A stretch of DNA of 64,000 nucleotides. Origin: Climacium dendroides. Its lineage: Eukaryota > Streptophyta > Bryopsida > Hypnales > Climaciaceae. Location of the stretch: assembly GCA_950106755.1 (NCBI GenBank), contig OX467085.1, positions 1,984,001-2,048,000 on the forward strand, given 5' to 3'. Below the pieces are notes generated by a model. It did no database searches. It was not told where the DNA came from and saw nothing but the letters and a program-made list of their open reading frames with translations. Positions 25,071 to 37,471 of the stretch are shown here, in pieces. Positions within the stretch are counted from its first letter, which is position 1. Each line of letters opens with the position of its first letter. The position numbers were made by a program, and so were the translations under genes.

Positions 25071-28000
25071 AGGATTCATGGATAAATGAAGTTTAAGAAA
25101 ACCCTATTGCTTCCCCACACTTTTTCAATTGAAATCGGTGTTGAAGAATGAGACTCTAAAAATCATACTGTATTTAATAGAAACCAAACCAATCAATTAT
25201 AGGCTTTTGACGTGGAAGCATGTCCGAAATTATAACACACAAGTTGCAAATCGTCGAAATAGTTAGGATTCATGGAAAAATGAAGTTTAAGAAAACCCTA
25301 TTGCTTCCCCACACTTTTTCAATTGAAATGGGTGTTGAAAAATGAGACTCTAAAAATCATGTTGTATTCAATAGATACCAAACCAATAAATTATAGGCTT
25401 TTGACGTGGAAGCATGTCCGAAATTATAACACACAAGTTGCAAATCGTCGAAATAGTTAGGATTCATGGAAAAATGAAGTTTAAGAAAACCGTATGGCTT
25501 CCCCACACTTTTTCAATCGAAATGGGTGTTGAAGAATGAGACTCTAAAAATCATGTTGTATTTAATAGATACCAAACCAATAAATTATAGGCTTTTGACG
25601 TCGAAGCATGTCCGAAATTATAACACACAAGTTGCAAATCGTCGAAATAGTTAGGATTCATGGAAAAATGAAGTTTAAGAAAACCTTATGGCTTCCCTAC
25701 ACTTTTTCAATCGAAATGGGTGTTGAAGAATGAGACTCTAAAAATCATGTTGTATTCAATAGATACCAAACCAATAAATTATAGGCTTTTGACGTGGAAG
25801 CATGTCCGAAATTATAACACACAAGTTGCAAATCGTCGAAATAGTTAGGATTCATGGAAAAATGAAGTTTAAGAAAACCGTATGGCTTCCCCACACTTTT
25901 CCGATTGAAATGGGTGTTGAAGAATGAGACTCTAAAAATCATGTTGTATTTAATAGATACCAAACCAATCAATTATAGGCTTTTGACGTCGAAGCATGTC
26001 CGAAATTATAACACACAAGTTGCAAATCGTCGAAATAGTTAGGATTCATGGAAAAATGAAGTTTAAGAGAACCCTATTGCTTCCCCACACTTTTTCAATT
26101 GAAATGGGTGTTGAAGAATGAGACTCTAAAAATCATACTGTATTTAATAGAAACCAAACCAATCAATTATAGGCTTTTGACGTGGAAGCATGTCCGAAAT
26201 TATAACACACAAGTTGCAAATCGTCGAAATAGTTAGAATTCATGGAAAAATGAAGTTTAAGAGAACCCTATTGCTTCCCCACACTTGTTCAATCGAAATG
26301 GGTGTTAAAAAAATCAGACTCTAAAAATCATGCTGTATTTAATAGAAACCAAACCAATAAATTATAGGCTTTTGACGTGGAAGCATGTCCGAAATTATAA
26401 CACACAAGTTGCAAATCGTCGAAATAGTTAGGATTCATGGAAAAATGAAGTTTAAGAAAACCGTATGGCTTTCCCACACTTTTTCAATCGAAATGGGTGT
26501 TGAAGAATGAGACTCTAAAAATCATGTTGTATTCAATAGATACCAAACCAATAAATTATAGGCTTTTGACGTGGAAGCATGTCCGAAATTATAACACACA
26601 AGTTGCAAATCGTCGAAATAGTTAGGATTCATGGAAAAATGAAGTTTAAGAAAACCGTATGGCTTCCCCACACTTTTCCGATTGAAATGGGTGTTGAAGA
26701 ATGAGACTCTAAAAATCATGTTGTATTTAATAGATACCAAACCAATAAATTATAGGCTTTTGACGTCGAAGCATGTCCGAAATTATAACACACAAGTTGC
26801 AAATCGTCGAAATAGTTAGGATTCATGGAAAAATGAAGTTTAAGAAAACCGTATGGCTTCCCCACACTTTTTCAATCGAAATGGGTGTTGAAGAATGAGA
26901 CTCTAAAAATCATGTTGTATTCAATAGATACCAAACCAATAAATTATAGGCTTTTGACGTGGAAGCATGTCCGAAATTATAACACACAAGTTGCAAATCG
27001 TCGAAATAGTTAGGATTCATGGAAAAATGAAGTTTAAGAAAACCGTATGGCTTCCCCACACTTTTTCAATCGAAATGGGTGTTGAAGAATGAGACTCTAA
27101 AAATCATGTTGTATTTAATAGATACCAAACCAATAAATTATAGGCTTTTGACGTGGAAGCATGTCCGAAATTATAACACACAAGTTGCAAATCGTCGAAA
27201 TAGTTAGGATTCATGGAAAAATGAAGTTTAAGAAAACCCTATTGCTTCCCCACACTTTTTCAATTGAAATTGATGTTGAAGAATGAGACTCTAAAAATCA
27301 TGTTGTATTTAATAGATACCAAACCAATCAATTATAGGCTTTTGACGTGGAAGCATGTCCGAAATTATAACACACAAGTTGCAAATCGTCGAAATAGTTA
27401 GGATTCATGGAAAAATGAAGTTTAAGAAAACCCTATTGCTTCCCCACACTTTTTCAATTGAAATGGGTGTTGAAGAATGAGACTCTAAAAATCATGTTGT
27501 ATTCAATAGATACCAAACCAATAAATTATAGGCTTTTGACGTGGAAGCATGTCCGAAATTATAACACACAAGTTGCAAATCGTCGAAATAGTTAGGATTC
27601 ATGGAAAAATGAAGTTTAAGAAAACCGTATGGCTTTCCCACACTTTTTCAATCGAAATGGGTGTTGAAGAATGAGACTCTAAAAATCATGTTGTATTCAA
27701 TAGATACCAAACCAATAAATTATAGGCTTTTGACGTGGAAGCATGTCCGAAATTATAACACACAAGTTGCAAATCGTCGAAATAGTTAGGATTCATGGAA
27801 AAATGAAGTTTAAGAAAACCGTATGGCTTCCCCACACTTTTCCGATTGAAATGGGTGTTGAAGAATGAGACTCTAAAAATCATGTTGTATTTAATAGATA
27901 CCAAACCAATAAATTATAGGCTTTTGACGTCGAAGCATGTCCGAAATTATAACACACAAGTTGCAAATCGTCGAAATAGTTAGGATTCATGGAAAAATGA

Positions 28001-28734
28001 AGTTTAAGAGAACCCTATTGCTTCCCCACACTTTTTCAATTGAAATGGGTGTTGAAGAATGAGACTCTAAAAATCATACTGTATTTAATAGAAACCAAAC
28101 CAATAAATTATAGGCTTTTGACGTGGAAGCATGTCCGAAATTATAACACACAAGTTGCAAATCGTCGAAATAGTTAGGATTCATGGAAAAATGAAGTTTA
28201 AGAAAACCGTATGGCTTCCCCACACTTTTTCAATCGAAATGGGTGTTGAAGAATGAGACTCTAAAAATCATGTTGTATTTAATAGATACCAAACCAATAA
28301 ATTATAGGCTTTTGACGTGGAAGCATGTCCGAAATTATAACACACAAGTTGCAAATCTTCGAAATAGTTAGGATTCATGGAAAAATGAAGTTTAAGAGAA
28401 CCCTATTGCTTCCCCACACTTTTTCAATTGAAATGGGTGTTGAAGAATGAGACTCTAAAAATCATGTTGTATTCAATAGATACCAAACCAATAAATTATA
28501 GGCTTTTGACGTGGAAGCATGTCCGAAATTATAACACACAAGTTGCAAATCGTCGAAATAGTTAGGATTCATGGAAAAATGAAGTTTAAGAAAACCGTAT
28601 GGCTTCCCCACACTTTTTCAATTGAAATGGGTGTTGAAGAATGAGACTCTAAAAATCATGTTGTATTCAATAGATACCAAACCAATAAATTATAGGCTTT
28701 TGACGTGGAAGCATGTCCGAAATTATAACACACA
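25071..28734. repeat. Domain 2 start; 4- and 6-monomer repeats (777 and 1164 bp)
   Basis: A monomer with CTTTTCCGATTG occurs near 25901, 26678 and 27842, spaced 777 bp (with one 195-bp unit) and 1164 bp (6 x 194). GGCTTTCCC occurs at 26467 and 27631, again 1164 bp apart. The first domain-2 type E unit (CACTTGTTC, TTAAAAAAATCAG, here with TTAGAATTC) lies near 26220-26410. ATCATACTG units occur near 25164, 26134 and 28075. No gene is seen. Confidence 0.8.
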
Positions 28735-29122
28735 AGTTGCAAATCGTCGAAATAGTTAGGATTCATGGAAAAATGAAGTTTAAGAAAACCGTATGGCCTC
28801 CCCACACTTTTTCAATCGAAATGGGTGTTGAAGAATGAGACTCTAAAAATCATGTTGTATTCAATAGATACCAAACCAATCAATTATAGGCTTTTGACGT
28901 GGAAGCATGTCCGAAATTATAACACACAAGTTGCAAATCGTCGAAATAGTTAGGATTCATGGAAAAATGAAGTTTAAGAAAACCGTATGGCCTCCCCACA
29001 CTTTTTCAATCGAAATGGGTGTTGAAGAATGAGACTCTAAAAATCATGTTGTATTCAATAGATACCAAACCAATAAATTATAGGCTTTTGACGTGGAAGC
29101 ATGTCCGAAATTATAACACACA
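28735..29122. repeat. Adjacent duplicated monomer pair with GGCCTCCCC
   Basis: Two neighbouring 194-bp units, 28735-28928 and 28929-29122, share the rare GGCCTCCCC variant. They differ at AATCAATT versus AATAAATT. The same rare variant recurs singly near 30542 and 31706. This is a minimal one-monomer duplication. Confidence 0.8.
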
Positions 29123-32100
29123 AGTTGCAAATCGTCGAAATAGTTAGGATTCATGGAAAAATGAAGTTTAAGAAAACCGTATGGCTTCCCCACACTTTTT
29201 CAATCGAAATGGGTGTTGAAGAATGAGACTCTAAAAATCATGTTGTATTTAATAGATACCAAACCAATAAATTATAGGCTTTTGACGTGGAAGCATGTCC
29301 GAAATTATAACACACAAGTTGCAAATCGTCGAAATAGTTAGGATTCATGGAAAAATGAAGTTTAAGAAAACCCTATTGCTTCCCCACACTTTTTCAATTG
29401 AAATGGGTGTTGAAGAATGAGACTCTAAAAATCATGTTGTATTCAATAGATACCAAACCAATCAATTATAGGCTTTTGACGTGGAAGCATGTCCGAATTA
29501 TAACACACAAGTTGCAAATCGTCGAAATAGTTAGAATTCATAGAAAAATGAAGTTTAAGAGAACCCTATTGCTTCCCCACACTTGTTCAATCGAAATGGG
29601 TGTTAAAAAAATCAGACTCTAAAAATCATGCTGTATTTAATAGAAACCAAACCAATAAATTATAGGCTTTTGACGTGGAAGCATGTCCGAAATTATAACA
29701 CACAAGTTGCAAATCGTCGAAATAGTTAGGATTCATGGATAAATGAAGTTTAAGAGAACCCTATTGCTTCCCCACACTTTTTCAATTGAAATGGGTGTTG
29801 AAGAATGAGACTCTAAAAATCATGTTGTATTTAATAGACACCAAACCAATAAATTATAGGCTTTTGACGTGGAAGCATGTCCGAAATTATAACACACAAG
29901 TTGCAAATCGTCGAAATAGTTAGGATTCATGGAAAAATGAAGTTTAAGAGAACCCTATTGCTTCCCCACACTTTTTCAATTGAAATGGGTGTTGAAAAAT
30001 GAGACTCTAAAAATCATGTTGTATTTAATAGATACCAAACCAATGAATTATAGGCTTTTGACGTGGAAGCATGTCCGAAATTATAACACACAAGTTGCAA
30101 ATCGTCGAAATAGTTAGGATTCATGGAAAAATGAAGTTTAAGAAAACCGTATGGCTTCCCCACACTTTTTCAATCGAAATGGGTGTTGAAGAATGAGACT
30201 CTAAAAATCATGTTGTATTTAATAGATACCAAAGCAATAAATTATAGGCTTTTGACGTGGAAGCATGTCCGAAATTATAACACACAAGTTGCAAATCGTC
30301 GAAATAGTTAGGATTCATGGAAAAATGAAGTTTAAGAAAACCGTATGGCTTCCCCACACTTTTTCAATTGAAATGGGTGTTGAAGAATGAGACTCTAAAA
30401 ATCATGTTGTATTCAATAGATACCAAAGCAATAAATTATAGGCTTTTGACGTGGAAGCATGTCCGAAATTATAACACACAAGTTGCAAATCGTCGAAATA
30501 GTTAGGATTCATGGAAAAATGAAGTTTAAGAAAACCGTATGGCCTCCCCACACTTTTTCAATCGAAATGGGTGTTGAAGAATGAGACTCTAAAAATCATG
30601 TTGTATTGAATAGATACCAAACCAATAAATTATAGGCTTTTGACGTGGAAGCATGTCCGAAATTATAACACACAAGTTGCAAATCGTCGAAATAGTTAGG
30701 ATTCATGGAAAAATGAAGTTTAAGAAAACCGTATGGCTTCCCCACACTTTTTCAATTGAAATGGGTGTTGAAGAATGAGACTCTAAAAATCATGTTGTAT
30801 TCAATAGATACCAAACCAATAAATTATAGGCTTTTGACGTGGAAGCATGTCCGAAATTATAACACACAAGTTGCAAATCGTCGAAATAGTTAGGATTCAT
30901 GGAAAAATGAAGTTTAAGAAAACCGTATGGCTTCCCCACACTTTTTCAATCGAAATGGGTGTTGAAGAATGAGACTCTAAAAATCATGTTGTATTTAATA
31001 GAAACCAAACCAATAAATTATAGACTTTTGACGTGGAAGCATGTCCGAAATCATAACACACAAGTTTCAAATCTTCGAAATAGTTAGGATTCATGGAAAA
31101 ATGAAGTTTAAGAGAACCCTATTGCTTCCGCACACTTTTTCAATTGAAATGGGTGTTGAAGAATGAGACTCTAAAAATCATGTTGTATTCAATAGATACC
31201 AAAGCAATCAATTATAGGCTTTTGACGTCGAAGCATGTCCGAAATTATAACACACAAGTTGCAAATCGTCGAAATAGTTAGGATTCATGGAAAAATGAAG
31301 TTTAAGAGAACCCTATTGCTTCCCCACACTTTTTCAATTGAAATGGGTGTTGAAGAATGAGACTCTAAAAATCATGTTGTATTTAATAGATACCAAACCA
31401 ATAAATTATAGGCTTCTGACGTGGAAGCATGTCCGAAATTATAACACACAAGTTGCAAATCGTCGAAATAGTTAGGATTCATGGAAAAATGAAGTTTAAG
31501 AAAACCCTATTGCTTCCACACACTTTTTCAATTGAAATGGGTGTTGAAGAATGAGACTCTAAAAATCATGTTGTATTCAATAGATACCAAACCAATAAAT
31601 TATAGGCTTTTGACGTCGAAGCATGTCCGAAATTATAACACACAAGTTGCAAATCGTCGAAATAGTTAGGATTCATGGAAAAATGAAGTTTAAGAAAACC
31701 GTATGGCCTCCCCACACATTTTCAATCGAAATGGGTGTTGAAGAATGAGACTCTAAAAATCATGTTGTATTCAATAGATACCAAACCAATAAATTATAGG
31801 CTTTTGACGTCGAAGCATGTCCGAAATTATAACACACAAGTTGCAAATCGTCGAAATAGTTAGGATTCATGGAAAAATGAAGTTTAAGAAAACCGTATGG
31901 CTTCCCCACACTTTTTCAATCGAAATGGGTGTTGAAGAATGAGACTCTAAAAATCATGTTGTATTCAATAGATACCAAACCAATAAATTATAGGCTTTTG
32001 ACGTCGAAGCATGTCCGAAATTATAACACACAAGTTGCAAATCGTCGAAATAGTTAGGATTCATGGAAAAATGAAGTTTAAGAAAACCGTATGGCTTCCC

Positions 32101-32809
32101 CACACTTTTTCGATTGAAATGGGTGTTGAAGAATGAGACTCTAAAAATCATGTTGTATTCAATAGATAGCCAACCAATCAATTATAGGCTTTTGACGTCG
32201 AAGCATGTCCGAAATTATAACACACAAGTTGCAAATCGTCGAAATAGTTAGGATTCATGGAAAAATGAAGTTTAAGAGAACCCTATTGCTTCCCCACACT
32301 TTTTCAATTGAAATGGGTGTTGAAGAATGAGACTCTAAAAATCATGTTGTATTTAATAGATACCAAACCAATCAATTATAGGCTTTTGACGTGGAAGCAT
32401 GTCCGAAATTATAACACACAAGTTGCAAATCGTCGAAATAGTTAGAATTCATGGAAAAATGAAGTTTAAGAGAACCCTATTGCTTCCCCACACTTGTTCA
32501 ATCGAAATGGGTGTTAAAAAAATCAGACTCTAAAAATCATGCTGTATTTAATAGAAACCAAACCAATCAATTATAGGCTTTTGACGTGGAAGCATGTCCG
32601 AAATTATAACACACAAGTTGCAAATCGTCGAAATAGTTAGGATTCATGGACAAATGAAGTTTAAGAGAACCCTATCGCTTCCGCACACTTTTTCGATTGA
32701 ATTGGGTGTTGAAGAATGAGACTCTAAAAATCATGTTGTATTCAATAGATACCAAACCAATAAATTATAGGCTTTTGACGTCGAAGCATGTCCGAAATTA
32801 TAACACACA
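29123..32809. repeat. Mixed monomers of domain 2 without a clear HOR
   Basis: These are head-to-tail monomers of mixed types. One has a 1-bp deletion (GTCCGAATTAT near 29492). Type E units lie near 29604 and 32515. A unit pair near 31020-31080 has TATAGACTTTTG followed by GTTTCAAATCTTCG, a combination otherwise seen mainly at 61-63 kb. A GGACAAATG/CCGCACAC/TTCGATTG unit lies near 32648 and recurs near 41585 and 43333. I found no regular higher-order period and no gene here. Confidence 0.75.
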
Positions 32810-33394
32810 AGTTGCAAATCGTCGAAATAGTTAGGATTCATGGAAAAATGAAGTTTAAGAGAACCCTATTGCTTCCCCACACTTGTTCAATCGAAATGGG
32901 TGTTAAAAAAATCAGACTCTAAAAATCATGTTGTATTTAATAGATGCCAAACCAATCAATTATAGGCTTTTGACGTGGAAGCATGTCCGAAATTATAACA
33001 CACAAGTTGCAAATCGTCGAAATAGTTAGGATTCATGGAAAAATGAAGTTTAAGAGAACCCTATTGCTTCCCCACACTTGTTCAATCGAAATGGGTGTTA
33101 AAAAAATCAGACTCTAAAAATCATGCTGTATTTAATAGATGCCAAACCAATCAATTATAGGCTTTTGACGTGGAAGCATGTCCGAAATTATAACACACAA
33201 GTTGCAAATCGTCGAAATAGTTAGGATTCATGGAAAAATGAAGTTTAAGAGAACCCTATTGCTTCCCCACACTTGTTCAATCGAAATGGGTGTTAAAAAA
33301 ATCAGACTCTAAAAATCATGCTGTATTTAATAGATACCAAACCAATAAATTATAGGCTTTTGACGTGGAAGCATGTCCGAAATTATAACACACA
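32810..33394. repeat. Three consecutive 195-bp type E monomers
   Basis: The units 32810-33004, 33005-33199 and 33200-33394 all have CACTTGTTC and TTAAAAAAATCAG. The first has CATGTTG while the next two have CATGCTG, and the first two share GATGCC. This is the longest uninterrupted run of type E in the window; elsewhere they occur singly or in pairs. It looks like local amplification of the type. Confidence 0.88.
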
Positions 33395-34169
33395 AGTTGC
33401 AAATCGTCGAAATAGTTAGGATTCATGGAAAAATGAAGTTTAAGAGAACCCTATTGCTTCCCCACACTTTTTCAATCGAAATGGGTGTTGAAGAATGAGA
33501 CTCTAAAAATCATGTTGTATTCAATAGATACCAAAGCAATAAATTATAGGCTTTTGACGTGGAAGCATGTCCGAAATTATAACACACAAGTTGCAAATCG
33601 TCGAAATAGTTAGGATTCATAGAAAAATGAAGTTTAAGAGAACCGTATGGCTTCCCCACACTTTTTCAATTGAAATGGGTGTTGAAGAATGAGACTCTAA
33701 AAATCATGTTGTATTTAATAGATACCAAACCAATCAATTATAGGCTTTTGACGTGGAAGCATGTCCGAAATTATAACACACAAGTTGCAAATCGTCGAAA
33801 TACTTAGGATTCATGGAAAAATGAAGTTTAAGAAAACCGTATTGCTTCCCCACACTTTTTCAATCGAAATGGGTGTTGAAGAATGAGACTCTAAAAATCA
33901 TGTTGTATTTAATAGATACCAAACCAATAAATATAGGCTTTTGACGTCGAAGCATGTCCGAAATTATAACACACAAGTTGCAAATCGTCGAAATAGTTAG
34001 GATTCATGGAAAAATGAAGTTTAAGAAAACCGTATGGCTTCCCCACACTTTTTCAATCGAAATGGGTGTTGAAGAATGAGACTCTAAAAATCATGTTGTA
34101 TTCAATAGATACCAAAGCAATAAATTATAGGCTTTTGACGTCGAAGCATGTCCGAAATTATAACACACA
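33395..34169. repeat. Four monomers, one with a 1-bp deletion
   Basis: These are ordinary monomers. One reads AATAAATATAGG near 33929, lacking one T, and is 193 bp. The order (AAAGC unit, GAGAACCGTATGG unit, ATACTTAGG unit) resembles that at about 50.5-52.2 kb. Confidence 0.8.
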
Positions 34170-35917
34170 AGTTGCAAATCGTCGAAATAGTTAGGATTCA
34201 TGGAAAAATGAAGTTTAAGAGAACCCTATTGCTTCCCCACACTTTTTCAATTGAAATGGGTGTTGAACAATGAGACTCTAAAAATCATTCTGTATTTAAT
34301 AGAAACCAAACCAATAAATTATAGGCTTTTGACGTGGAAGCATGTCCGAAATTATAACACACAAGTTGCAAATCGTCGAAATAGTTAGGATTCATGGAAA
34401 AATGAAGTTTAAGAAAACCGTATGGCTTTCCCACACTTTTTCAATCGAAATGGGTGTTGAAGAATGAGACTCTAAAAATCATGTTGTATTCAATAGATAC
34501 CAAACCAATCAATTATAGGCTTTTGACGTGGAAGCATGTCCGAAATTATAACACACAAGTTGCAAATCGTCGAAATAGTTAGGATTCATGGAAAAATGAA
34601 GTTTAAGAAAACCCTATGGCTTCCCCACACTTTTTCAATCGAAATGGGTGTTGAAGAATGAGACTCTAAAAATCATGTTGTATTTAATAGATACCAAACC
34701 AATAAATTATAGGCTTTTGACGTGGAAGCATGTCCGAAATTATAACACACAAGTTGCAAATCGTCGAAATAGTTAGGATTCATGGAAAAATGAAGTTTAA
34801 GAAAACCCTATTGCTTCCCCACACTTTTTCAATTGAAATGGGTGTTGAAGAATGAGACTCTAAAAATCATGTTGTATTCAATAGATAGCAAACCAATAAA
34901 TTATAGGCTTTTGACGTGGAAGCATGTCCGAAATTATAACACACAAGTTGCAAATCGTCGAAATAGTTAGGATTCATGGAAAAATGAAGTTTAAGAGAAC
35001 CCTATTGCTTCCCCACACTTTTTCAATTGAAATGGGTGTTGAAGAATGAGACTCTAAAAATCATGTTGTATTTAATAGATACCAAACCAATAAATTATAG
35101 GCTTTTGACGTCGAAGCATGTCCGAAATTATAACACACAAGTTGCAAATCGTCGAAATAGTTAGGATTCATGGAAAAATGAAGTTTAAGAAAACCGTATG
35201 GCTTCCCCACACTTTTTCAATTGAAATGGGTGTTGAAGAATGAGACTCTAAAAATCATGCTGTATTTAATAGAAACCAAACCAATAAATTATAGGCTTTT
35301 GACGTCGAAGCATGTCCGAAATTATAACACACAAGTTGCAAATCGTCGAAATACTTAGGATTCATGGAAAAATGAAGTTTAAGAGAACCCTATTGCTTCC
35401 CCACACTTTTTCAATCGAAATGGGTGTTAAAAAAATCAGACTCTAAAAATCATGCTGTATTTAATAGATACCAAACCAATCAATTATAGGCTTTTGACGT
35501 GGAAGCATGTCCGAAATTATAACACACAAGTTGCAAATCGTCGAAATAGTTAGGATTCATGGAAAAATGAAGTTTAAGAGAACCCTATTGCTTCCCCACA
35601 CTTGTTCAATCGAAATGGGTGTTAAAAAAATCAGACTCTAAAAATCATGCTGTATTTAATAGATACCAAACCAATCAATTATAGGCTTTTGACGTGGAAG
35701 CATGTCCGAAATTATAACACACAAGTTGCAAATCGTCGAAATAGTTAGGATTCATGGAAAAATGAAGTTTAAGAGAACCCTATTGCTTCCCCACACTTTT
35801 TCAATTGAAATGGGTGTTGAAGAATGAGACTCTAAAAATCATGTTGTATTCAATAGATACCAAACCAATAAATTATAGGCTTTTGACGTGGAAGCATGTC
35901 CGAAATTATAACACACA
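34170..35917. repeat. HOR copy, 9 monomers (1748 bp)
   Basis: Landmarks are TTGAACAATG with CATTCTG (34262), GGCTTTCCC (34424), GATAGCAAACC (34884), ATACTTAGG near 35352 and two type E-like 195-bp units near 35430 and 35625. The same order begins again at 35918, with landmark spacing of exactly 1748 bp (9 x 194 + 2). Confidence 0.88.
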
Positions 35918-37471
35918 AGTTGCAAATCGTCGAAATAGTTAGGATTCATGGAAAAATGAAGTTTAAGAGAACCCTATTGCTTCCCCACACTTTTTCAATT
36001 GAAATGGGTGTTGAACAATGAGACTCTAAAAATCATTCTGTATTTAATAGAAACCAAACCAATAAATTATAGGCTTTTGACGTGGAAGCATGTCCGAAAT
36101 TATAACACACAAGTTGCAAATCGTCGAAATAGTTAGGATTCATGGAAAAATGAAGTTTAAGAAAACCGTATGGCTTTCCCACACTTTTTCAATCGAAATG
36201 GGTGTTGAAGAATGAGACTCTAAAAATCATGTTGTATTCAATAGATACCAAACCAATCAATTATAGGCTTTTGACGTGGAAGCATGTCCGAAATTATAAC
36301 ACACAAGTTGCAAATCGTCGAAATAGTTAGGATTCATGGAAAAATGAAGTTTAAGAAAACCCTATGGCTTCCCCACACTTTTTCAATCGAAATGGGTGTT
36401 GAAGAATGAGACTCTAAAAATCATGTTGTATTTAATAGATACCAAACCAATAAATTATAGGCTTTTGACGTGGAAGCATGTCCGAAATTATAACACACAA
36501 GTTGCAAATCGTCGAAATAGTTAGGATTCATGGAAAAATGAAGTTTAAGAAAACCCTATTGCTTCCCCACACTTTTTCAATTGAAATGGGTGTTGAAGAA
36601 TGAGACTCTAAAAATCATGTTGTATTCAATAGATAGCAAACCAATAAATTATAGGCTTTTCACGTCGAAGCATGTCCGAAATTATAACACACAAGTTGCA
36701 AATCGTCGAAATAGTTAGGATTCATGGAAAAATGAAGTTTAAGAGAACCCTATTGCTTCCCCACACTTTTTCAATTGAAATGGGTGTTGAAGAATGAGAC
36801 TCTAAAAATCATGTTGTATTTAATAGATACCAAACCAATAAATTATAGGCTTTTGACGTCGAAGCATGTCCGAAATTATAACACACAAGTTGCAAATCGT
36901 CGAAATAGTTAGGATTCATGGAAAAATGAAGTTTAAGAAAACCGTATGGCTTCCCCACACTTTTTCAATTGAAATGGGTGTTGAAGAATGAGACTCTAAA
37001 AATCATGCTGTATTTAATAGAAACCAAACCAATAAATTATAGGCTTTTGACGTCGAAGCATGTCCGAAATTATAACACACAAGTTGCAAATCGTCGAAAT
37101 ACTTAGGATTCATGGAAAAATGAAGTTTAAGAGAACCCTATTGCTTCCCCACACTTTTTCAATCGAAATGGGTGTTAAAAAAATCAGACTCTAAAAATCA
37201 TGCTGTATTTAATAGATACCAAACCAATCAATTATAGGCTTTTGACGTGGAAGCATGTCCGAAATTATAACACACAAGTTGCAAATCGTCGAAATAGTTA
37301 GGATTCATGGAAAAATGAAGTTTAAGAGAACCCTATTGCTTCCCCACACTTGTTCAATCGAAATGGGTGTTAAAAAAATCAGACTCTAAAAATCATGCTG
37401 TATTCAATAGATACCAAACCAATAAATTATAGGCTTTTGACGTGGAAGCATGTCCGAAATTATAACACACA
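35918..37471. repeat. HOR copy, 8 monomers (1554 bp)
   Basis: This is the second copy of the preceding unit (landmarks at 36010, 36172 and 36632). It is one monomer shorter because a GAGAACCC/TATTCAATAG unit after the two type E units is missing. The GATAGC unit here ends in TTTTCACGTCG rather than TTTTGACGTGG. Confidence 0.85.
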
